A DNA stretch of 64,000 nucleotides, taken from the NCBI GenBank assembly GCA_022457155.1, contig JAJGOT010000419.1, forward strand, positions 707,173 to 771,172, in the 5' to 3' direction. Both the position numbers and the translations under genes were made by a program. Of the stretch, positions 54,828 to 64,000 are shown piece by piece. The stretch's first letter is position 1. Each line of letters begins with the position of its first letter. The notes beneath the pieces are model-generated. The model worked only from the letters and a program-made list of their open reading frames with translations, searched no databases and was not told where the DNA came from. The DNA comes from Cladopsammia gracilis. Lineage: Eukaryota; Cnidaria; Anthozoa; Scleractinia; Dendrophylliidae.

Positions 54828-56279
54828 AATTGATGTTTTACTTTACCATAAAAAAATACTTTCAAGTTAGGTTTTTATTATTTCTTATCATTGTTTTATT
54901 GGTTTATTTCAGAAATAGTAAAACAGTAGAAGAAAAACATTATTTGTATTTTATTATATTATAAATTTTTGTTGTTGAAAATTTAAAATCAGTTTTGTTT
55001 TTTAATAAAACTGGGATTGAAACCCTAAATTGAGTAAAAAAAGTTAATTTTATGCATATCAAAAAAGAGAAGCCTAGTGTAAAACCCATTTATAGAAAAC
55101 TGAGTTTTTAAAAAAGTGAAAAAAACCACAGTTTTAAAGGGGCAGTACACAGCTCTTACAAGGTTTTATCTGATTTGCTGAGAAGACAATAGAACAAACA
55201 ACACAACAGTAGACCCGAGCCCTGAAAACAATAGAGCTGTGTGATACCCAGGTCCAATGAAATTAGAGGTTGAAAGAGCTGCGTGGTATCTGGTTTTAAA
55301 TGAAAGATACGGCACCAGACCATGCTTTCCTGAAGAGGCCTGGTCACTCACTCTTGAAGAGAGAGATACAACTTCATTTATACGTGGTACCCCAGTCAGC
55401 CCGAAGGCTGGTATCCATAGAGATCCTGTTTAACCTGAATCGAAAATACCAAACCAAAAAATATTTAAACATTTACACGGTAAAAAGGCTATCTGAACAT
55501 GTTTTAGACTACCTAATTTGAAAATCGCCGCCAAGTTGTTCGGGTTCGAAACCTCTGCGACATCGCGCAAAAAAACGTGCGCAAATCGCACTGAAATCGT
55601 CGCTTGTTTACACACGCGATTTAAAGATGCAACTTGCGCCCGAGAAAATTTGAATCGAGAAGGGCAACAAAATTTGCACAAAAAATCGCATGTGTTTTTT
55701 TATAGCGGAGCGTCCGTGAATTGATAATAATGTCCATAGATAAGGCAAACGCTAAAATGTAAAACAACTTGAATTTTATTTACAACTTTATTTTTTTATT
55801 TCAGTTTCGGTTAAAACACTTTGAAGGTATCTGTAGGTCTTGTATACATCAAGGATGCATCATAAAAGCATACCCTAACTAAGTTGATTTACAAAACATC
55901 TGGCTAAAAAAGTAACTCAAAACATATTAAACGTCATTTCGAGTCTTTTGCCATTACCAATAAATTTTCATGTTAGGTGCTCTTGTTAACTTCGTCTGGG
56001 TTTTTTAACGTGTACTGTTGTAGTTTCTGTCGTTTTGAACATCAGCAAGAATTTGTCGGACATGTTTGGACTTCTAAACAAGAAGTCTATCAAAGAAGCT
56101 CGGACTTCAATTACAGTTTACTCTCTGACAATGCAGGCGAATTTCAGTAAGCATTGAGACGGTCAACTGTTACACCCTACGTCGGCAAGATGTCCACTGG
56201 TAATCGAATGAAAGGCAAATGACCATGACTAGTTGGTTTCGCACAATACCATTGAAATTTCACCGAACGTGTTACAACA
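54828..56279. other. Convergent POMK/complexin intergenic region
   Basis: 3' UTRs of both genes. Several tttatt strings at about 55770-55800 are possible minus-strand poly(A) signals for the complexin-like gene. The open frames at 55150-55720 look like chance ORFs. Confidence 0.5.
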
Positions 56280-56708
56280 TCAAGAATGTTTGTTATTATG
56301 AATTCTAAAACAAGGAAAACATGAAGTCCATGACGGACAGCACGAACTGCAATCGCAATCTTCTTCTTCCTCCTCGCGGTTTTCAACCGCCAACAAAAGT
56401 TCTTTTTCGCTTCTTGGCATTAAAATCCCGGTGTGAGTTTCAACTGGTTCATGGCCCCTTCTCTTTTTAATTCCGTACTTTCCTCTAATTTCGGACCTCA
56501 TTTTTTCTCTGGAAGCCTCCAGTTTGATGTGTTTCTTTTTTCGTTGGTTTTCTTCTTTATTCAATTCCTTTTCAGCTCTTTCAAGATCCTTTTTACTTAA
56601 GTTTTCTAAGCTGAGCTGTTTTCCGAGATCTCCGCTCAACTCTCCCACTCGCCCTGTCACTCCGCTGGCAGCACTTGATACAAGGTACTTGGCTGCAAAA
56701 CTTGCCAT
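56280..56708 (-). CDS. CPLX: Complexin-like SNARE regulator
   Basis: Single exon, 142 aa, start context aacATGGCA. The N-terminal part (AAKYLVSSAASGVTGRVGEL) is amphipathic. It is followed by a charged helix (ERAEKELNKEENQRKKKHIK) and the central SNARE-binding signature LEASREKMRSEIRGKYGIKK, matching complexin 1 (MEAEREAVRQGIRDKYGIKK) at most key positions. Complexins clamp and activate assembled SNARE complexes at synaptic vesicle fusion. The C-terminus is unusual: an acidic run (EEEEEDCD) then a cysteine cluster (CDCSSCCPSWTSCFPCF). This suggests palmitoylation rather than the CAAX farnesylation of complexin 3/4. Absence of introns could mean a retrocopy or a simple gene; the ORF is intact. 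Confidence 0.82.
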   Translation of the reverse strand: MASFAAKYLVSSAASGVTGRVGELSGDLGKQLSLENLSKKDLERAEKELNKEENQRKKKHIKLEASREKMRSEIRGKYGIKKRRGHEPVETHTGILMPRSEKELLLAVENREEEEEDCDCSSCCPSWTSCFPCFRIHNNKHS

Positions 56709-57193
56709 GTTAAATTCCTTCTAGCTGACAGTATACCTCTACGAACTGACGCTATGAAGAAAATATATATCGAAATTAGTTCCGGCCACTGTTAAAACCG
56801 GATTATTAGACAGAAATTTCTAAAGCGATGTCGTTGCAACTTGTTGAGTACTTACAGTACGTACTTTCCTATGACATTTGTTTTTCAGTAGTAGTTTTAA
56901 TGGTTTTGGGAATAAATTTGTTTAATTTTAATTTTTAACGTTCTAATAGTAGTGAAAAGGTTAAGTTTATTTCCAAGAATATAGTGTCAAACAAACTTTA
57001 ATTCACAGTTCACAGTAAACAGTCCACTTAACGGGCCCCCTTATTTACTATTATGTTGTCGTTTTTAACCCGTGAATATACGCGCATGCGTAATGAACGG
57101 GTTATCGGTAACGGCGACAAATATGCAAATGAGTCACTCACTCGCTCACTCCTTCCATCAGCTGTAAACTTAGTGACGTAATGCTTTGTTACG

Positions 57194-57690
57194 AATGCGT
57201 TTTGTAACAAGAACAGCGTGAATCCAGCGATAACAATAACTAAATTGGTGTAAACGAATATAAACAACAATAAGCTTAAAGATGTTTCGCATTTGGAGTC
57301 TTTAATGCAATGTTAAAATCGATCTAAAAGGTAATTTTCAACTGAGATGCGCGTTTTGATGGTTATCTACCTTCAGGTAATAAAATTTATCTTATTTCAA
57401 CTCAGTGGTCACGGTGGTTGACTGGTTTAAAGCGCGGATTTACAACCGAAAGGCCCAGGTTCGAATCTCGCTCGGGCCGTTCTTTTTTTTTCTTTCTTCT
57501 TCCGACTGAACATTATGAAAGTGATGTACTGTTTTTTTATTTTTTTTTCGTTTGTCAAAAATCCTTACGTTTAATAAAAAAAAATATATTGAACCGTGAC
57601 AGAGTGAAAACATAAGCTTACCGTAATATTGAGTTACGCTAGCATTTCAAATTCACGGGTTGGCTCTAAGGAGCCTTTGATTTGTTTCGC
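57194..57690 (+). repeat. tRNA-like interspersed repeat, left copy
   Basis: Shares ordered blocks with the reverse complement of 60890-61745: gataacaataactaa, taaacgaatataaacaa, gatgtttcgcatttggagtc, a tRNA-like core, T-rich tract, aaacataagcttaccg and ttcacgggtt. The core (57407-57480) has an A-box-like tggttgactgg and a B box ggttcgaatctcgct followed by a T-run, as in Pol III units, but the arms do not fold into a full tRNA. Confidence 0.7.
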
Positions 57691-57880
57691 ATTTCGTTCT
57701 GGCGGAAATAGTTTACAAAGCGAAACGGAATTAAAGTCGAACCACCATATGCATATTCGACCATCTCTCGCAAACAACCACCTCTTCTTAGCGACCACTT
57801 TTCGAAAATGTCAATTTTTTTTAGTTTTTTCTTTTAACGCTAGTGAATTGAATTTTTCTATTGTTTTTAACCTCTTGTAA

Positions 57881-58000
57881 GGCCCAGTTCAAACGTCGAA
57901 CTTCACATGTGCCGAACCTAATGTAAATGAGCAAAATCTATTGTTCTTGCTAATTTGCATTAGGTTCGGCACATGTGAAGTTCGACGTTTGAACTGGACC
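57881..58000. mobile_element. Compact MITE with about 45-bp perfect arms
   Basis: ggcccagttcaaacgtcgaa, cttcacatgtgccgaaccta on the left; exact reverse complement on the right, ending cgtttgaactggacc. 30-bp loop. Flanked by taa on both sides, a possible 3-bp target duplication. Confidence 0.88.
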
Positions 58001-60207
58001 TAAGTTGTAAGCGGCGACCACTTCTATATGTCCAATAAAACTAATATTTCGCGCTTAAAGGTGGTTTGTACATTGAAATTACTATAGGTTCATATGATTC
58101 TCCTGTTGTATGACCTCTTTTGGGTGGTCGTTTACGGGACTTTGACTGTAAGCTACTGTATAATTAGAAAAAATATTGTGAAGAATAATTCCGTTTACAT
58201 TCCCTTGCCCCGCATAAAAAAAAAATAAAAAGTAAATAAATAAATAAATACATAAATAAATATTGTTCATTTCCTACCCCTGCGCGAGGGAGGTTTAATT
58301 GTTTCTTCGGATCCGGTACTCATTTGCGTTAAGACAAAGGAATATTTAATTGCATGTATTCGCTTTAATTCAATTCAGTCTTCAATTTGGCGGTTAGGCA
58401 AGATTCAAGGGTCCTTCAAGCCGATTAAAAAAGAAGAAAACCGTTAAACTTTGAAGATGTCGAATTGCCAGTTGCTTGACTTGGGCAATCGTGAAAGCTT
58501 GAGAGTGCTAGCTGATCCGAGCGGCTCAAGAATTAGTAATATAAGCTACAGTTACTGTTTTGGAGGCGATTAAAACAGGTTATAGAACATTAAACATATC
58601 CGCTGGGAATAGATGGCCGTTATTATTCAAGCATTTTTTTATGCAGCCAATATAACCGAAGCTAAATTAAACAAACGTTTTCCGAAGCACGTTTAACAAC
58701 CGACATATATGCACGAAAATTCGTAATGACTGCTAAATCATTTCCATGCCTTTCTGTCAGATTAGCATTAAATTGTGATTTGTGCCAGTCATAATCGACT
58801 CTGATTGTAAAATTAACATGAAGTCGTAGGTAAGCATGTATAAATATCCAAGAAACTTAAATTAGCAAAGTGGAAATCTTTCCGTGTAGCCGTGCACAGC
58901 TTCAGTATTTAGATCTATTTATTGCACCTTATTTGCCAGTATCTATTTTGCTATATCAGTGAAATTTGTATTATTAATTTAACAATAACATCACGCTTGA
59001 TAGTTGGAACATTGAAACTCCAGTGAAGTGAAGTATAGCATAGAATTCGCTGGGGATGGAAAAACCAAAACTTCGATTCAAATTATTCAAATCTGATATC
59101 ATTGTGCGCTGTTAGCAAACAGACCGTCTAAAGTTGGTCGGTTAGTTTGAACAACTATTACAACATTAGGGGTTTTTTAAAATCACTTCGACAATTTGAC
59201 TATTTCAACTCACCACTTTTAGTGTTGCTCGAAGCTCCTTCTGAAATTTTCACATAGCAACAAAATATGGATTCTCACGTCTGTTAACAGGTTCCCAAGC
59301 TACGCGTCGTAAAGAATCAAATCAGCTGCTAGGAGGCAGAGAGTTAAGCGTTACATGCCCGGGTACATGGCACCTTTTCAATATTTCGTGCGTCATCAAG
59401 CTTTTATACTTAAAAACAAAAAAATGCTATGCAACGAAAATTATGCGCATTCACGTGTAACCAAGTGGAGCGGTATGTTGTTGTTTACACTGTTTTCATC
59501 AAGATGAATAATTAGGAAAGAAGCCATTTGTTTCGGACCGTATCGGCAAGATTTTCATTTGCTCCCTTATGATTTTCTTCTTTCTTTACAATTCTATTAT
59601 TCCCTTGATTTTATTTGCAACCAAGGCATTCATTACATATCTGGTTATGCTTTAAAAGATTCACGGTTGTTATTTACAGCATAGCAAAACGGCAAGCGCG
59701 CCCAAGATAATTTTTGGGTCAAAGGGCGAAACGCTACAAGACCTACGAGCTATAGATAAATAAATAAGTGCGCAGATGAATCGGTATTTTAAAAAAAATG
59801 ATCGAACCCGCTTTATAGCATCCTCATTCGACAAGAACAAATTTATGCACAAAGCATTCTAATCTTTTTCCTGTCTCGTTTGTGATTTCCATTTTGTCAG
59901 GAAATGCTTCTTCTGCTTCTTCGTACCATATCATATTAAAAGCGATCGCGTCAATATATATTGTAACGCGACTTCGTTTGGAATTTCAGTTACAACGACG
60001 GTAACATTGGTAAAATCACACATGCATGCAAGAGCAAAATATCAGTTCACTCTATTACACTCTGTTTTGTTGAGCCTGAAAGATACTGCTCTTTAGATTT
60101 TACGAGAAAAATGTAACATAGAACGATAAACCAACAAAGGGATAGACAGGCTTAAAAAAGGCATTATTCACTGGCAGACTGGAAATGCCTGGAGCACAAA
60201 CAAAGAC

Positions 60208-60752
60208 TATTCTTGGCTTTCACTTACGTCATATCAAAATTCAGAAGCATTAAAAAATAGATTTCGAATCCAAAATGTTTATGGAATTGTAGAGAGTTTA
60301 AAACTACACATCTTGGAAGCGCAAAAGCATTTCGTTCAAGAGTTATAGGCGAACGAGTATTAGATATTTTTAGTAAGAAATGTATGGAGTGGCCATCTTT
60401 GTGCCCCTGATGGCGGCCAAAAATTCAAAGTCTTAATTACACCAAAAATCACATCCAAAAATATTGTATTTGCTATAAGCTCAATTAACTCGGCTTATAA
60501 GCACTTATAATGCAAACAATAACTTTCAGCTGATTCAATTTTGTTTATTTTCGCGGCTTATCTGAAATAGCGGTATGTATTGCGTGACACATTTAAAACC
60601 TTTGTAAATCGGAAGCAAAACATCGTTAAAACCTGAAACTTTTTGTGAAAGATTATAACACTTGTATCCACATACCATGTTAGAAACAGCTTTGTAGGAC
60701 GTTTTCTTTAGATTTTTTAATTTTTATGACGTCATGTGAAAGCCAAGAATAA
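60208..60752. mobile_element. MITE with tattcttggctttcac termini
   Basis: Left tattcttggctttcacttac, gtcat and right atgac, gtcatgtgaaagccaagaat are inverted repeats of about 25 bp. 545 bp, no coding potential. Confidence 0.65.
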
Positions 60753-60889
60753 CAATGCGGAATCGTTGTGTGTATATCCATGAGATCTTTTCCCCTGGAG
60801 CATTGGCGCAAAAAGGCTCGGTTACCCAGGCGTACCGAGTCCCTGTTTGAACTCCGCTGACCACCTCTTTTTCGTGAAAAAAAAGATAG

Positions 60890-61745
60890 GCTCCTTCCTG
60901 TGGCTAAACCCGTGAATAAGAAATGGCAACGCAATATTGCGGTAAGCTTATGTTTTTATACTGACACGGTTTGATATATATATACATATTTTTTTAAAAA
61001 ACTAAACGTAATCAACGACTTTTGAAGAACGCAAAAAACAAAAACAAAAAACAAAAAAAAAAAAACAAAAAAAAAGAAAAGGTTTACGGCGAGATTTGAA
61101 CTCGAGCCGTCTGACTACTACTGTCTGATTGCCATAACATGAACCACGGTACTAGGCCACGAAAACCCACGATAACTAGAAAGGTAAAATTTTATTATTT
61201 CAACGTAGATATGCAGTAAAACGCGTATTAAAATCCATTTCAAGCCTGGAGCTCCGTTTTCATTTTGCAACAAGAACAACAACTCTTCGAGTAGTGAAGT
61301 CGAACTTTAAGAAGCTTTACGGGTCTTGTAAGTGCCCCTAAGGTACGAGAATTAAATCAATATATTGTTATGATTTGTTTTTCATGTACAGTCGCTTTTC
61401 CGGTCACACTAGGTGATCTGTCACGAACGTTACTACACTGTACATCATTTGAAACCTTTAATCAGTCTTTCGCAATCACTCGTGCATGAAAGGTCAACTT
61501 AATACTTCCATTTATCTGTTGCTCGAAAAGAAAAAAAACCAAATCGTTATCGAATGGAACTCTCGCCAAACCCGGCAATAATGTAAGTTCCTTTTACTTG
61601 GCTCGAAGCCAAGGCACGACTCAATAAAAGACTCCAAATGCGAAACATCCTTAAGCTTATTATTGTTTATATTCGTTTACAACAAATTAGTTATTGTTAT
61701 CGTTGTTCTTGTTACGCAACGCATTCGATAAGACTGTCAAATTTA
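60890..61745 (-). repeat. tRNA-like interspersed repeat, right (inverted) copy
   Basis: Reverse-orientation relative of 57194-57690, longer by an insertion of about 350 bp between the gatgtttcgcatttggagtc block and the tRNA-like core. The core on the minus strand (about 61170-61083) has gtggcctagtaccgtgg and the B box gagttcaaatctcgc, with partly pairing ends ggtttt / aaacc and a T-rich tract after it. Confidence 0.7.
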
Positions 61746-61815
61746 GCTTTTTAACGCGTAACGCAATGAACGGTATTTAAACACGAAAAAAAAAAGAGAG
61801 GAGAAGACTAGAAAG

Positions 61816-62550
61816 TCCCTAAAATTGAGATACCCAACAAACACAAAAAAGTCAGTCATTTTTGGAGAATATCAGCGTTTGAATTTGGACAAGAACAAAA
61901 ATGACCGTTTTTAACGTCATAGAAAAGCAACAAAAATAATGTTTTTGCCTTCAGTTTTTTTTATCCAAATCATCGTTGCAAACCCAAAAGTCAACATTCA
62001 CAGCAAAATTCAGTCCTAGTCCTTCCTTAGAAGTGATTTTTTTGCTCATATTCGCTGCCCGGGCCCAGCTACAGCCTCTCGTTCTAGTGCACCCTGGCCT
62101 TGCCTCGATTTTCAACATCACCAAGCACTGCATGCCGGGAAATAGCGAGAACTTTTGACAGCGTTCGTTCCTTCCCCCACATATTTCATATTTATACTAA
62201 GTCCTCAACCACTCCGAACTGCCACCAAAATTTCGCAATTGTTGTGTGCTCCAGTGGTCGCAACTTCCAAAGTATGCCGTGGTAGGTCGAGAAATTCATC
62301 CAGAGTCGAGTCCCAAGGCTACTTCGTTTCGTGGCTTCCAGTTTTCCAGTTCAACGAGCAACGAGCCAAACTCGTCAACGAAGTACAACACCTAACTCGC
62401 TTCATTGAGAAAGTGGACTCTGAACTACCTTCAACCTTATCGATGCTCATCAGGCAGCTACTAAAGATGAAAAATGGCTGTGAACTTACCAAAAATCGCA
62501 GATACATCACATTGGAGCATTTATTGCAATTCAACGAAGCAAAATGACAA
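61816..62550. repeat. Right-end duplication, copy 1
   Basis: Closely matches 63358-64000, offset about 1.54 kb: for example aattgagatacccaacaaac, tctagtgcaccctggcctt and tgccgtggtaggtcgagaaa in order. Copy 1 has about 65 bp near 61965-62030 that copy 2 lacks. The tRNA gene at 62919-63014 lies between the copies. Confidence 0.85.
62155..62547 (+). other. Unrecognised ORF, open in both duplicate copies
   Basis: About 130 codons with no ATG at its start (opens after a stop at about 62145). The same frame is open in copy 2 from about 63653 to the window end. Shared pieces include CRGRSRNSSRVESQGYFVSW, FQFNEQRAK, VNEVQHLTRFIEKVDSELP and LLKMKNGCELTKNRR. Differences between copies are mostly amino-acid changing. 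No family recognised. It may be an exon without its flanks, part of a repeat, or chance; the opposite strand is also partly open. Confidence 0.35.
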
Positions 62551-62918
62551 CGTCACAATGAAGTTTCCAGTAAATTCGAGCCTTCAGTGTTTTAGAACAG
62601 CAGCACTTTCAATGGTAACCCCAAATATGGAGTCACGAAATCCTATGGGGCGTGTGTATGCAGAAAATCACTCAAAAACGTAAAAGTTCTCAGGAGTCAT
62701 TGGGTTAATACCGGATTTGAGGCATTTGTACGTAATGACCCGTAATGGCCGCATTTGGAATGGCAAAATATATGCTCAGGCATTATTCACTGGTCAGCGG
62801 AAGGAAGGAAGGAGTGAAATTGGCATATTTGTTTCCGTCTGCTGTAACTCGTTCAACAGTTCGCGAATTCACGAGTTAAAAATGACAAGAAGAAAAAAAG
62901 AAAACAAAAAGGTTATCT

Positions 62919-63014
62919 GGTCCGTGAGAGGCTCGAACTCTCGACCTCGGCGTAGCTGTAGGACTACAAGTCCTGGGTATCAGCACCGCGCTCTGCCGAC
63001 TGAGCTAACGGACC
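62919..63014 (-). tRNA. tRNA with 24-nt intron, probable Ile (GAU)
   Basis: The minus strand folds as a full cloverleaf: acceptor GGTCCGT/ACGGACC, then TA, D arm GCTC AGTCGGCA GAGC, G, anticodon stem CGGTG/CGCCG, loop CTGATA...A, variable AGGTC, T arm GAGAG TTCGAGC CTCTC. The exons total 72 nt. A 24-nt intron (cccaggacttgtagtcctac and agct) sits at the canonical position after base 37. The anticodon at 34-36 reads GAT. A T-rich Pol III terminator follows within 10 nt. Isotype is less certain than the tRNA call, because the intron itself contains a GTA-bearing hairpin. Confidence 0.82.
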
Positions 63015-63357
63015 ACCGACGGACTACAAGTTTGTAAATATGTTTCGTGATTGTTATAAAAAATTGTGTAAGAATTTTAATGTTTTCAGTCATCGCATGC
63101 ATGTGAACCGTCCAAATTAACCAACAATGGGAATAAGACTCCTGTGCGAGGCGGTAAATGCCCTTTTGAAAGTCAAAATAGCTGCAAGTAAACACGTAAA
63201 AGGAACCAAATAGTCGTGGAAATTTTATAAATTGAAAGAGCAATTTTGTATCATGGTTTTATTTTGACCGTACATTTGTTAATAAGATAGAGTTCGCGGA
63301 CCATCAACAGACAGACTTCTGCTTTTCCGCATAGTATAAACCGTAGAGGACTTGAGT
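63015..63357. other. Intergenic, nothing recognised
   Basis: AT-rich sequence upstream of the tRNA gene (minus strand). No exon or clear repeat. Confidence 0.5.
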
Positions 63358-64000
63358 AGTCCTCAAATTGAGATACCCAACAAACACAAAAAAGTCAGTC
63401 ATTCTTGGAGAATATCAGCGTTTAAATTTGGACAAGAACAAAAATGACCGTTTCTAACGTCATAGAATAGCAACAAAAATAATGTTTTGCCTTCAGTTTT
63501 TTTTTTATTCCTTAGAAGTGATTTGTTTGCTCTTATTCGCTGCCCGGGCCGAGCTACAGCCTCTCGTTCTAGTGCACCCTGGCCTTCCCTCGATTTTCAA
63601 CATCACCAACGCACTGCATGCCGGGAAATAGCGAGAATTTTTGACAGCGTTCGTTCCTTGCCCCACATATTTCACATTTATACTAAGTCCACAGCAACTC
63701 CGACCTACCACGGAAATTTCGCGCTTGTTGTGTTCTTCAGTGGTCGCACCTTCCAAAATATGCCGTGGTAGGTCGAGAAATTCATCCAGAGTCGAGTCCC
63801 AAGGCTACTTCGTTTCGTGGCGGCCATTTTTCCAGTTCAACGAGCAACGAGCCAAAGTCGTAAACGAAGTACAACACCTAACTCGCTTCATTGAGAAAGT
63901 GGACTCTGAACTACCTTCAAGCTTAATGATGCTCATCAGGAAGCTACTAAAGATGAAAAATGGCTGTGAACTTACCAAAAATCGAAGGTGCATCATATTG
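63358..64000. repeat. Right-end duplication, copy 2 (cut by window end)
   Basis: Second copy of 61816-62550, with a deletion of about 65 bp near 63510 and scattered substitutions. Continues past the window edge. Confidence 0.85.

Larger units (their letters stand above)
56709..62918. other. Gene-poor region with repeats
   Basis: Six kilobases without a recognised protein gene. Contains the inverted tRNA-like repeats (57194-57690 and 60890-61745), MITEs at 57881-58000 and 60208-60752, and the first copy of the right-end duplication (61816-62550). Confidence 0.5.

Noticed and set aside
57407..57480. Functional tRNA gene
   Set aside because: A and B boxes are present, but the acceptor and anticodon stems do not pair fully; kept only as a tRNA-like repeat.
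57418..57615. Open frame with a poly-Phe stretch
   Set aside because: Covers the tRNA-like core and its T-rich tract.

Overview
The window is animal nuclear DNA: AT-rich, with long multi-exon genes, GT-AG introns and many transposable elements. Gene content, LINE and tyrosine-recombinase retroelements, and many hairpin MITEs suggest a cnidarian, most likely a stony coral or sea anemone. That is an inference from overall character; no species marker was seen.

Six protein-coding genes were rebuilt exon by exon, with splice sites and reading phase checked by hand. Left to right: (1) the first three coding exons of a KDM3/JMJD1-type histone H3K9 demethylase (minus strand, 6217 to 1444, continuing off the left edge); (2) complete SIL1, the ER nucleotide-exchange factor for BiP (minus, 17764 to 12879, 6 exons, 455 aa, including a 15-nt micro-exon); (3) complete REEP1-4-type ER-shaping protein (plus, 18736 to 34171 or 34320, 11 exons, two candidate last exons); (4) complete NCAPG, condensin I subunit (minus, 53431 to 37057, 18 exons, 1102 aa); (5) complete POMK, protein O-mannose kinase (plus, 53628 to 54827, 2 exons, 362 aa); (6) a single-exon complexin-like gene (minus, 56708 to 56280). 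SIL1/REEP and NCAPG/POMK are head-to-head pairs, the latter only 196 bp apart. REEP/NCAPG and POMK/complexin are tail-to-tail. The genes have unrelated housekeeping or neuronal roles and do not form a pathway. A structurally complete intron-containing tRNA gene lies at 62919-63014 (minus).

Mobile DNA fills much of the rest. A near full-length RTE-type LINE with an intact EN-RT reading frame and an 11-bp target-site duplication sits in REEP intron 3. A PAT/Ngaro-type tyrosine-recombinase retroelement with identical split direct repeats, but with its reverse transcriptase core deleted, sits in REEP intron 10. Two 5'-truncated LINE tails and a RecQ-like helicase fragment were also found. Hairpin MITEs of several families occupy introns of NCAPG, REEP and KDM3, including TTAA-bounded ones and one whose internal segment has been amplified into a 106-bp tandem array in a SIL1 intron. 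The right end carries an inverted pair of tRNA-like repeats and a direct duplication whose two copies both keep an open frame of over 110 codons.
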